Shown: positions 24,084 to 33,900 of the stretch, piece after piece | Layout: each line of letters begins with the position of its first letter | Numbering within the stretch: the stretch's first letter is position 1 | DNA from: Paralithodes platypus | Lineage: Eukaryota; Arthropoda; Malacostraca; Decapoda; Lithodidae | NCBI GenBank assembly: GCA_032716605.1 | Contig: CM064571.1 | Span: 10,608,405-10,672,404 of the forward strand | Reading direction: 5' to 3' | Length of the DNA: 64,000 nt | Made by a program: the position numbers and the translations under genes | Notes under the pieces: generated by a model | What the model was told of the DNA's origin: nothing | Databases searched by the model: none | What the model saw: only the letters and a program-made list of their open reading frames with translations

Positions 24084-24910
24084 TGTTGATATGGGTATAT
24101 ATATCGGGTTCTTAACCTGACAAGCGCGATATAGACGTAGGTGCTAGGGTAGTTATTTGTGCATTTCTAGCCCTGGATTCTGACAGAATTCGTTATATTT
24201 ACAATATAAACCATTATTTGTTTTCGGTATGCTTTTATTTTACATATATGATGTATATATGAACCTTCAAGAGTGCTAAAATAAGTGGGAAAAGCATTTG
24301 GGTGGTGAAAAACGAAGATATTGGCCACCCGGTCATAATCTCAGGCGAGAGAGAGAGACAGGCAGCCCGCCCCTCTCGCTGTCTGGGAGTCAACTGAGAC
24401 GAGCGGGGCGGTGTGTGCCGGTGTCTGGGTGTTGCATAACGATCTTTTATGCAACCCACTTGTGCTACATTATCGCGGGAGAGAAAAATAACCGATAAAT
24501 GATGATAATAAGAGGAAAAATAGGTGATAATTGAGGAGGGGAGGGAGGGGGGAATAAGGTGGGGAAGGAGGGGAGGGGGGTGGGTGAGATTTACATGGAT
24601 GAGTACTGGAGGGGAATTATCTCACCTAGAGACAAATTCCCTTTGTTTTGATAGGCCCTTTTTTTTTATGGAAGGCTTTTTTTATGGTCCTGCTTCCGTG
24701 AGGCCTATCGCGTTCCCTATAGGAAGCCTTCCGTGAGGCCTATCGCGCTTGCCGGGTTAATGAGACACACTGGATAGGGGTTCACATATATTTGGGGAGT
24801 CTGGTTACATGCTTCTTGTCGTCAAGGGAGGTTTAGGAAGCCATGCCTTGATATCGGCTCGCCTGTAGATTATATATTTAGCTTACAATATTATTACCAA
24901 TATTGTAACA
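24084..24910 (-). repeat. 3' LTR of the K02A2.6-like element, split by a TTAA short element
   Basis: Matches 28280-28460 (181 bp) apart from an insert at 24116-24756 plus its 4-bp TTAA duplication. Read on the minus strand it begins TGTTACAATATTGG and ends CATATCAACA. The adjoining purine-rich CAAAAGAGAGAGGA (24911-24924 reversed) is the polypurine tract. Confidence 0.88.
24116..24756. mobile_element. 641-bp piggyBac-type short non-autonomous element (TTAA)
   Basis: TTAA flanks both sides (24112-24115 and 24757-24760) and removing one restores the LTR. Ends are CCTGACAAGCGCGATA and, reversed, CCCGGCAAGCGCGATA, a 16-bp imperfect terminal inverted repeat. It has no transposase. It contains a G-rich GGAGGGG segment (24530-24590) that is also present in the element at 61565-62660. 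Direct repeats of CCGTGAGGCCTATCGCG lie near the right end. Confidence 0.85.
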
Positions 24911-25343
24911 TCCTCTCTCTTTTGAGAAGATAGCTAACAGTGAAATTGGTATTATAAGAATAATTATATTTTGACATTTTGTGGTCCCCTAGGATTATTA
25001 AGTAATGCTTATTCTAATATGGCACATGAGCTAGAGTAATAATAGTACCAATTTGATTTATAAAATTGTATAGTACTATGATTTGTTAAGTTACTGGTAC
25101 TGTACTGTATACAGTATGTTACCGGTACAGTAATTAGTGTTTTAGTACAGTATGGAATGTGATTAATTTTGTTAGAATATTAATCTATTAGTAAAATCTA
25201 ATTATTCTTATAATACCAATTTCACTGGTAGCTATCTTCTCAAAAGAGAGAGGATGTTACAATATTGGTAATAATATTGTAAGCTAAATATATAATCTAC
25301 AGGCGAGCCGATATCAAGGCATGGTTTCCTAAACCTCCCTTGA
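24822..25343. repeat. 145-bp inverted repeat at the pol-LTR boundary
   Basis: The left arm 24822-24966 and right arm 25199-25343 are reverse complements with about two mismatches; the spacer is 232 bp of AT-rich DNA. The arms contain the start of the LTR plus the polypurine tract. The right arm is fused directly to the truncated pol frame just after FQDGLIF. Confidence 0.85.
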
Positions 25344-26932
25344 AGATCAATCCATCTTGAAATGACAGTTCTGCTCGTACATTAAAGTATGGTTTTAGTA
25401 TGGTCTCTACTTCACTCTTGTCTTCTGGCCATCCTTTGAGAATTATCTCCTTCAATAGTTGCAATGCTTCATCTTCCTCAGTTGCTCGACGGATTTCTTG
25501 CAATCGTTCACTTCGGATGGGTATGTAGTCTGTCATGTTGATCTGTTCAAACACCTCTTCCTGCATATCTCTTGTGTTTTGCAGATAAGCTCTTGATAGA
25601 GTGTCGGCTAGTTACATTTCTTTGCCCTTCTTGTGAACAATCTCGACATCATACTGTAGTATCCTCATCAACATCCCTTGCAGTCGTCTTGGTACCCTTG
25701 ACAACGGCTTATTTTGGATAGCTTCTAGAGGTTTATGGTCGCTCTGGATTGTCGTCTTCCTCCCAAAACAATACTGATGAAACTTGTTCAGTGCAAAAGT
25801 CTCCTTCTCTATCTGCGCATATCGTGTCTCCGTGTCAGTCAGTGCTCGACTTGCAAATGCGATTGGTTTACCCTCTTGAAGTAACGCTGCTCCTAAACCT
25901 TTTTGAGATGCATCACATTGAATCTCCAACTTTTGCTCTGGGTTCTAGTACTGTAAGATGGGTGTTTGGGTCATCATCTTCTTGATCCTCTTGAACGCCT
26001 CATCGTGTTCTCTTGTCCACTTCCACTCGGTGTCCTTATGGGTCAGCTTCCTCATAGGCTCCATGACATCCGATAGACTGGGTACAAATTTACTCAAGTA
26101 GTTCACCATTCCAGACAGTCGTCGTACTGCAGTCACATCCTCTGGTGCTTGCATCTTCACGATTGCTTCAATCTTCTTTGGGTCAGCCATCAGACCATCC
26201 CGCGAGATCTTGTGACCTAGAAATGTGATTTCTGTACTACCAAGCTCAGTCTTTGCTCTGTTCAGCCTCAGACCCTTTGCTCGGCATCTGTCCAGTAGGT
26301 TTCTCAGCTTTGAGTCATGATCCCTTGCAGCTTCTTCATCAGTGTCACCAACTCCAAAGACCAAAATTTCATCAGCAACACAAATTACGCCTTGTAGATC
26401 ATCCAGAACCAATTGTAGCTTCTTCTGAAAAATTTCGCTGCTTACAGCCAGACCAAAAGGAAGTCTGTTCCACCTGTATCTCCCATACGGTGTTTGAAAT
26501 GTTGTCAGCTTGCATGATTCTTCATCCAACACACAGTGCCAGTAGCCATTCTTGAGGTCAAGCTTGGAGAAAATTTTTGGCTTTTGCAAGGTCAGGCAGA
26601 ATGTCGTCGATTACCGGTAGAGGGTGCATCTCTCTTATGAGTGCTTTGTTCAGAGCTTGAGGGTCAATGCAAATTCTCAGATCCCCCGACTTCTTGGTTC
26701 CTGCTACCATTCGACTTACCCATTCTGTAGGCTCGTCGACCTTAGTAATGACATTTTCCTGCTCCAACTGCTCCAGTTTCTCTTTAACCTTCGACTTGAT
26801 GCTCAATGGTACTCTACATGAAGGAATTGCAATAGGTTTCACTGACTCATCCACTGTTAGATGAACATTTCCTGGTATCTTGCCAACTTCATCAACAAAT
26901 ACGTCTTCGTAGTCTGTTAGGATGTCATTCAT
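25297..26932 (-). pseudogene. Gypsy pol: reverse transcriptase and RNase H, integrase missing
   Basis: Segments in order: RT N-terminal part (26558-26932: PIAIPSCRVPL, DLRICIDPQALNKA), RT core (25945-26589: IFSKLDLKNGYWHC, PFGLAVSSEIFQK), RNase H (25612-25929: IQCDASQKGLGAAL, YAQIEKETFAL, IQSDHKPLEAI) and a linker (25297-25566). Lesions: one extra A near 26575, a TAG near 25945, a TAA near 25612. The catalytic VADD reads VADE (26368-26379), losing the third catalytic aspartate. The frame opens with an ATG that overlaps the gag stop (26929-26932, ATGA). The integrase expected next is absent; the frame runs into the inverted LTR piece. The sequence style (VAD-EILVFG, RNase H order) matches K02A2.6-like elements. 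Confidence 0.85.
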
Positions 26933-28170
26933 TGCACAGATGTTTCATAGTTAACTGTGATGAATCCCATCTTCTCAGACGCTCGCTTACCAAGAATTGG
27001 TGTTACAACCTGTTTTACAACAACAAACTCAACAGAATAGTACCTTTGTGGTTGCTTGCAGTTGCGGACATCAATCCTACACTTTCCCAACGGCTGAATT
27101 GTAGTAGAGTTCCACATTTGAAGAGTTGACTCACACGGCTGTAGCTTTGCGTCCGGTACCAGATGACTTGGCATGGCATTCACACTTGCCCCGCTGTCGA
27201 TCTGGAACTTCACTTTATTACCGTTGACCATGAGATTAGCCATTATGTGTTTTCCTCTCGATCCGGTCGATACGTTCATGATGTATTCCCGTCCTCTTGA
27301 GTTATCTTCTGAGTCGTCGCTTTCTTCTGTGTCTCCATCTTCTACCGCATGGACTCTGCGCGATGTCTTCTTTTTGCGTCCTGTCGCTGCGCTTCTTGGT
27401 GCTCCGCCGGTCGTTGCATTACTTGGACATTTCTTGGCATAGTGTCCCGTTTTCATGCATTTATGACATTTGGCATCAGTTGCAGGACAGTTCTTCTTAC
27501 CCCAATAATGTGCTAAACCACACCAGTCGCACTGCGTGGGGTTAGGCTTAGTCTTTGTTGTTTGTGGATTACTCTTCTTCTTGGGCTTTGCACTGAGTTT
27601 GTGTATAGACTCCTGCCTGTCACTTCGAAATGATGTCATTGATCTCCTTGAAGTTTCATAGGCAGTACACATCTTAAGTACAACATCTAGAGTTAGGCTA
27701 TCCTCCCTAAAGAATTTTTCCCGAAGTGTATCGTCTTGGCAACCAAAAACAATTTTATCCCTCAGAAGTTCATCTTGAAGTTCTCCATATCCACAGTGTC
27801 TTACCAAAGTCTTCAGCCTAGTGATAAAAGATTCCAAGGATTCATCTTTCCTTTGCATGCTATCATGAAAGTTGTACCTCGCCATCAGCTGCTCATCTCT
27901 TGGTGAAAAATGCTTGTCAAATTTCCCAATTAATGTTGCATTAGTCAGGGCAGATTCATCTTCTATGCCAAAATATTCGTAGATATCTAGCAGACTGTCA
28001 CCTCCAGTCAACAATTTCGCTATTTTAATATCATCACTCTTACCCTTCAGACCGTTGCCAATGATGTAAAGATCGAGTTTCTTCTCGTAACGCCTCCACA
28101 CCAATGCTTGCTCAATCTCGGACTTGCAGACGAATAAAGGCTGTGAAGTGGATGCCATGACGTCACTCAT
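26929..28170 (-). CDS. Gypsy gag with zinc knuckles and retropepsin
   Basis: A 413-codon uninterrupted frame starts at a true ATG (28168-28170). Residues about 1-190 are a capsid-like region (LDLYIIGNGLKGKSDDIKIA, FHDSMQRKDESLESFITRLK). A basic linker is followed by two Cys/His boxes (CDWCGLAHYWGKKNC and CHKCMKTGHYAKKC, 27410-27540). A retropepsin follows with IDSGASVNAMPS (Asp-Ser-Gly at 27190-27201). It ends in TGA that overlaps the pol ATG, so pol is in the minus-one frame and would need re-initiation or frameshifting. It is the only intact frame of this element. Confidence 0.85.
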   Translation of the reverse strand: MSDVMASTSQPLFVCKSEIEQALVWRRYEKKLDLYIIGNGLKGKSDDIKIAKLLTGGDSLLDIYEYFGIEDESALTNATLIGKFDKHFSPRDEQLMARYNFHDSMQRKDESLESFITRLKTLVRHCGYGELQDELLRDKIVFGCQDDTLREKFFREDSLTLDVVLKMCTAYETSRRSMTSFRSDRQESIHKLSAKPKKKSNPQTTKTKPNPTQCDWCGLAHYWGKKNCPATDAKCHKCMKTGHYAKKCPSNATTGGAPRSAATGRKKKTSRRVHAVEDGDTEESDDSEDNSRGREYIMNVSTGSRGKHIMANLMVNGNKVKFQIDSGASVNAMPSHLVPDAKLQPCESTLQMWNSTTIQPLGKCRIDVRNCKQPQRYYSVEFVVVKQVVTPILGKRASEKMGFITVNYETSVQ

Positions 28171-28261
28171 ATCTTTCGACTTTTTGAGGTTAAGTCCAAG
28201 GATAACTCACTATTTCAGCTGTAGAACTTCGTCAGCAGTACTTCATTCACACGTACACTGC

Positions 28262-28279
28262 TTACCCAGCTGACACCAT
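28262..28279 (-). promoter_or_regulatory. Primer-binding site of the K02A2.6-like element
   Basis: Reading the minus strand, TGGTGTCAGCTGGGTAAG starts right after the 5' LTR. The TGG start matches the CCA end of a tRNA; which tRNA cannot be decided here. Confidence 0.7.
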
Positions 28280-28460
28280 GTTGATATGGGTATATATATC
28301 GGGTTCTTAATGAGACACACTGGATAGGGGTTCACATATATTGGGGGAGTCTGGTTACATGCTTCTTGTTGTCAAGGGAGGTTTAGGAAGCCAAGCCTTG
28401 ATATCGGCTCGCCTGTAGATTATATATTTAGCTTACAATATTATTACCAATATTGTAACA
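28280..28460 (-). repeat. 5' LTR of the K02A2.6-like element (181 bp, intact)
   Basis: Ends TG/CA in inverted form (TGTTAC...CAACA on the minus strand). Very short for a Gypsy LTR. It lacks the TTAA insert present in the other LTR, which dates that insert after integration. Confidence 0.88.
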
Positions 28461-29333
28461 GTATACAGTATAACTGCTTCCTTTCGTGTATTAGTTGGTA
28501 TAAACTATAATGTTTAGTGTTAGCTAGTACAGTAAATTACACATTATCTGATATAAAAGGAAGTATACAGTATAACTGCTTCCTTTCGTGTATTAGTTGG
28601 TATAAACTATAATGTTTAGTGTTAGCTAGTACAGTACATTACACATTATCTGATATAAAAGGAAGTACACAGTATAACTGCTTACTTTCGTGTATTAGTT
28701 GGTATAAACTATAATGTTTAGTGTTAGCTAGTACAGTACATTACACATTATCTGATATAAAAGGAAGTATACAGTATAACTGCTTCCTTTCGTGTATTAG
28801 TTGGTATAAACTATAATGTTTAGTGTTAGCTAGTACAGTACATTACACATTATCTGATATAAAAGGAAGTATACAGTATAACTGCTTCCTTTCGTGTATT
28901 AGTTGGTATAAACTATAATGTTTAGTGTTAGCTAGTACAGTACATTACACATTATCTGATATAAAAGGAAGTATACAGTATAACTGCTTCCTTTCGTGTA
29001 TTAGTTGGTATAAACTATAATGTTTAGTGTTAGCTAGTACAATACATTACACATTATCTGATATAAAAGGAAGTATACAGTATAACTGCTTCCTTTCGTG
29101 TATTAGTTGGTATAAACTATAATGTTTTGTTACATTATTATTAGTTTAGTGTTAGCTAGTACAGTACATTACACATTATCTGATATAAAAGGAAGTATAC
29201 AGTATAACTGCTTACTTTCGTGTATTAGTTGGTATAAACTATAATGTTTAGTGTTAGCTAGTACTGTACATTACACATTATCTGATATAAAAGGAAGTAT
29301 ACAGTATAACTGCTTCCTTTCGTGTATTAGTTG
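28461..29333. repeat. 102-bp satellite, block F (about 8.5 monomers)
   Basis: Regular 102-bp units; one 122-bp form near 29125; scattered variants (TACACAGT, GCTTACTTTC). The block ends TATTAGTTG at the GmrA junction. Confidence 0.94.
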
Positions 29334-29655
29334 TCTGACATACGGAGCCCTGTATGTTAATTTAAGAGTTAGAATTAGAGTTGAAGGAGTCGCACTACCC
29401 AAACGGTGAAGCAGACTAGCGAGCGAACCATGCGAGTGGGGAAACTGGCTCGCCCGCATACCTGCAAACTACCCTTCACACCTGCGTGCGTCATAGGGGA
29501 CCCTTGCAAACTACCTCGATGACCGATGCTATGACGTATGATCGACGCCAGGAGCTGTGAGTGGACCAGGCACCTGCTATGCAACTCGAGGAGCTATGAT
29601 TGGAGCGCGCACCATCACTCGCCTCCTGATTCGTTCCTACACCATCATTGTTTGG

Positions 29656-29690
29656 TATATAAGACCCGAGTTGTGGGCATTCAAATCAGT
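29656..29690 (+). promoter_or_regulatory. GmrA LTR core promoter: TATA box plus TCAGT initiator
   Basis: TATATAAG at 29656-29663 is followed by TCAGT at 29686-29690, with the initiator A about 32 bases from the TATA start, the spacing expected for an arthropod promoter. The same pair is kept in the 3' LTR (35551-35585). Transcription start is inferred. Confidence 0.65.
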
Positions 29691-29840
29691 CTCATTTGGA
29701 GTTGGGGAAGGTGAACTTGCAGCTGGAGGAAGACGGGGTGAAGTATTATAATGGGATTGTGACTGTCAGTCAGATTATATAAATGTGTGTTAAGTGTGTT
29801 CGGTGTAAACACTTACGTTATGTTGGTTAGTGAGATATGT

Positions 29841-29976
29841 GATTGGGAATTAACGTGAACGCTACTATTATGTGTTTAACTATTTGATTGCGAATTAACG
29901 TTACCGCTACTATTGTGTACTTAACTATTTGATAGCGAATTAACGTTAACGCTATTACTATGTACTTAACTATTTT
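29841..29976. repeat. 45-bp tandem repeat inside the GmrA LTR (about 3 units)
   Basis: Units begin GATTGGGAATTAACG, GATTGCGAATTAACG and GATAGCGAATTAACG at 29841, 29886 and 29931. The same array lies in the 3' LTR at about 35736-35871. Confidence 0.85.
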
Positions 29977-30869
29977 AGTTGACTAACTTGTGGACTAAAG
30001 CAACTCTTTAAGTAATTGGGTTATGATGAAAGTAATACTATTGTTTTATATTAATACTTACGAGTTCTTTCATTTTCTTTGAATTAAGCTTACATTGCTT
30101 AACAGTGCTTAGTACGGTGATGCTATTGTCTCGTATTAGTAATATCGCCTTAGACTAACATGGCTGTGATAATATTACTTCTAGTGATTTTCCTAAGCTG
30201 AAGAAAATTCTTTTGCTTCAAAATATTATATTTTGCTTTTCATATTATTTGAGTGAGACCTGAATCGAATCTATGAAGCGATCCTGTAACTTTATTTACT
30301 CATAATCAAAACCTCAATGTTACGTGGTTAAGAAATACATTTAACTAATTATTAAATATATATCTAACTTTTTATGTGACTTTGATATTACTCCTGATGA
30401 TAATAATAATATAATCCTATTAACGTAAGACAAGAACCAAGAATAATTACATTAAATATAAATAAAAGGACATATAAGAAAACTATCTATTCATTTCAAA
30501 AAGGGTAAGAGACAGAAATATTCTTACTTTAATGTTTATCGTTCAAGACTGTTTATAGAATTAATAGTCTTCTTTAGATATACTTCTTCGGTTCATAACC
30601 ATAGCCTACTAAGCTTCGGTTAAATAATAATTCTTTATAAATACTACATGACTTTAATTAGTTTCAGTATTTTTCATAATTAAAGAGTATCAGTCAATAA
30701 AGGTTACTAAGTCCTAAGTTCCAAAAGGAAAGGAAGCAACAACAGGAAATTATTTTATTAGATTTTACTTTTGTTTTGCCTTCAGCTGACTGATACCTTA
30801 ATATATATCTCTGTGCTATCTAGATTCATCAAGTTAACCACTTGAGGATCAAGATACGTAACAGAAGAG

Positions 30870-30885
30870 TGGCGACCTCGCCAGG
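30870..30885 (+). promoter_or_regulatory. GmrA primer-binding site
   Basis: TGGCGACCTCGCCAGG lies six bases after the LTR. GmrB has TGGCGACC at the same place, so the first eight bases are conserved between the two. The TGGCGACC start is also used by some insect Gypsy elements thought to be primed by tRNA-Arg. Confidence 0.65.
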
Positions 30886-30950
30886 ATTCGTTTCATACAG
30901 TTTCACTCAGTTTCATTACAGTTTCACTACTTAAAAATCAAATATTAATC

Positions 30951-33900
30951 ATGCCTCAACTAATTAATGACGAAGATACTCGAGTTTTCATAGAATCAGA
31001 ACCCACAGCCCCTGATATTGACTGTCTGTCAAAATCCGAACTGAAAGTGCTTGCCTCACATCTCCAATTAACTGTCTCAAACATGTCACATGTAGAGATG
31101 GCTCAGACCATAAAAACCCACCTGTTCCCTGTAGAAGGCGGGGAGGGTGACGGAGCAGTTGGTGGGATCCCTAGTAAACCTAGCCAACTTGATGAACAAT
31201 TGCCACCTGGTTTTACCATTGATCAATTATTCGAACTGGAACAAGCCAGACTAACAATAGAACTAGCCAGAATAAAAGCAACGACCGAACAAGCCAACGC
31301 AAGTATAGAACTAGCCAGAATAAATGCCAGTGCAACGACCGAACAATGTGAATATCAATATCGTACGGCTCAACTAAATATCAATACAAATGCTCCCGAA
31401 ATTGCTCCCACTCTGGGATTAACTATGACTAGTGTCATTCCACCTTTCACTGAGGATAATGTGCAGGATTTCTTTGTTTTGTTTGAGGAAGTTGCTGGAG
31501 GTATGAAGTGGACAAGAGATCAATGGCCTTTTATGTTACAAACTGTTTTGACAGGGCAGGCTCGAGCCACGTATTTGTCAGAAGTAGCAGAAGTTAGGCA
31601 GGATTACGACAATCTCAAAGAAGCTATCCTAAAAACCTATCAATTGCAGCCTGAGGCTTACAGGCAATCTTTCCGTAAAAACCAGAAGAAAGTAGAAGAA
31701 ACCCATAAGGTATTTGCCAGGACCATGACTAAAACTTTCAATCATTGGGTCAAGAGTAAGAAAGTCACAAGCTACAACGATCTGAAGGAGTTGGTCCTGT
31801 TAGAAAATTTCCTATGGAAAATTGATTCTTCTGTATCCTATCATTTAAAGGGGAAAAGGGTAGATTGTCTTGCCGACGCTGCTGACATGGCTGACACATA
31901 CGTGCTCAACAACAAATTTCGTGGAAAGAAGCCCTACGATAATTCTAGCTCTAATTTTAAGTATCCCAATCACAAATCTGACCGACCCAGTCACAAGCCT
32001 ATAACGTCTTCCCCAGCTAGCCAAAATAGAATTGTTCCCCCAACTAAAAATGCGACTCAGGGCAATGGTAACAGAGGTGGGCCCCAAACTAATAGTAATG
32101 CTCAAAGAGGGAACGTTCCCATATCCCCTAAAGTATGTACTTTTTGTGGCATGAGAGGCCACCTAGCTTATCAGTGCTGGGCCAAGGAAAAAACCGAGAG
32201 ATCGGGGCAGACAGTTGCCGCCGTATCTCAAATTCCATGTGTGCCTTTAATGCAGGACTCCCGACAGAAGGAGTACCTAGCACCAAAAATTCCTTTAATG
32301 CAGGACTCCCGACAGAAGGAGTACCTAGCACCAAAAGTTCCTTTAATGCAGGACTCCCGACAGAAGGAGTACCTAGCAGCTAACGTAAATCATCTAGACA
32401 GGGGTGTAGTAGCATGTGTGGTGCAACCCACTAGGGTTAAGCCAATAATAATTTCACCATCAGTGCAGGACAGTTACCGTCCCTTTATTTCATCTGGCAA
32501 CGTGAGATTAAATGGTTGCATGCATGAGGTAAAAATTCTGAGAGACACAGGTTCTACTAGCACCCTCATGGTGAATCCTTACACTGAGTGCCCACCTGGC
32601 GAACCAGTTGTAATGAGAGGTGCTGGAGGCCAGTTTTATGCATACTTGGTAAAAGGCGAAATTGAATGTGAGTTACTACAGGGTGAGGCCACCATAGCTT
32701 TGTGTAGGTCCCAAGATATCCCTGTGCCTGGGGTAACACTCCTTTTGGGGAATGATGTAGCAGGTGAGAAGGTCCGACCAGACCCCATTTTGTCACTTTC
32801 CCCTGTTAACGAGCCACTAACCGGTGAGCTCGAAAAGGAGATGCCAACAGTTTTCCCTGTGTGTGCTGTCACACGTTCAATGTCTCGAGTAGCAGTTCCC
32901 TCCGACAGAAATGTACCGAATGTAAGAGTTGATGAAAGGGATGATGAAAGGGATGATGAGAGTGTGAATGACGCTCCAACTGTGCCTGATGATGTGACTG
33001 AGGTGGATTTATCTGACACCTTTATGGCTCATCTTGACCCTAACGATGACCATGAAACCCCTCCAAATTGTCCTAGTGGCCTGGTAGAGCTACAGAGAGA
33101 TGATAGTGAATGTAAGGAGTTAGCTGCCAGGTCCGTGAGTGAAGAGGAATGTGAGAAGGAGGGTGGTGAATGTTTCTACCTCAAAGGAGGAGTATTGTGG
33201 CGAAGATGGAGACCGCCACACAGACCAATCGATGACGGGGCTTGGGACGTCCATCAAGTAGTAGTCCCCAAACCTTGTCGTAGATATATCATGGAAATAG
33301 CACATTGTATACCATTGGCAGGACACCTAGGTGTGAGAAAAACTCTAGACAGAATCAGAGCCCACTTTTACTGGCCAGGAATGCGTGCAGATGTAGTGGA
33401 GTGTTGTAGAGTGTGTCACACTTGCCAGATGACAGGAAAACCCAATCAGAAGGTGCCTGTACATCCTCTGGTGCCCTTGCCCGTTTTCGAGAATCCTTTT
33501 ACTCGGGTGGTAGTGGACATTGTAGGCCCATTGCCTAAGACTTCCCAAGGTAACATTTATTTATTAACTATCATGGACATGGCAACTCGCTACCCAGAGG
33601 CTATACCCTTAAGGACTACCTCTGCTCCAACTGTTATCAAGGAACTGCTCAAATTCTTCACCAGAATGGGTTTCCCCCATGAGGTGCAAAGTGATCAAGG
33701 AACTAATTTTACCTCTAACATTTTCCAGCAGTCCCTGAAGGAGTTGGGTATCGAGCATGTAAAGTCTAGCACCTACCACCCAGAGAGTCAAGGGGTTCTC
33801 GAACGATATCATCAGACATTAAAGGGAATGTTACGTAAGTATTGTACAGAAACCGGAGTTGAGTGGGATAAGGGGGTACCTTTTCTTTTATTTGCTACTC

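Larger units (their letters stand above)
24084..28460 (-). mobile_element. K02A2.6/Mag-like Ty3/Gypsy element, integrase deleted
   Basis: Flanked by GTATA at 24079-24083 and 28461-28465 (5-bp duplication in the satellite). Read on the minus strand: 5' LTR 28280-28460, a tRNA-primer site starting TGGTGTCAGCTGGG directly after it (28262-28279), gag with zinc knuckles and protease, RT and RNase H, then an abrupt end before the integrase, a polypurine tract and a 3' LTR (24084-24910). The two LTRs differ at only about three positions apart from a later insert, so integration was fairly recent, yet the copy lacks integrase and has several stops. Confidence 0.88.
29334..30863 (+). repeat. GmrA 5' LTR
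   Basis: Begins TCTGACATACGG and ends GATACGTAACA, defined by identity with 35229-36757. It holds a TATA box and initiator, and three tandem 45-bp units. The opening TC instead of TG is unusual but is fixed by the polypurine tract at 35228 and the GTTG duplication. Confidence 0.9.

Noticed and set aside
29332..29333. GmrA LTR starting at TG (TGTCTGAC)
   Set aside because: The 3' LTR has GGTCTGAC there, and only a start at TCTGACAT gives the 4-bp GTTG duplication and fits the polypurine tract.
32135..32383. Open frame antisense or out of frame in GmrA gag
   Set aside because: It is a shadow of the 48-bp repeats in the real gag frame.
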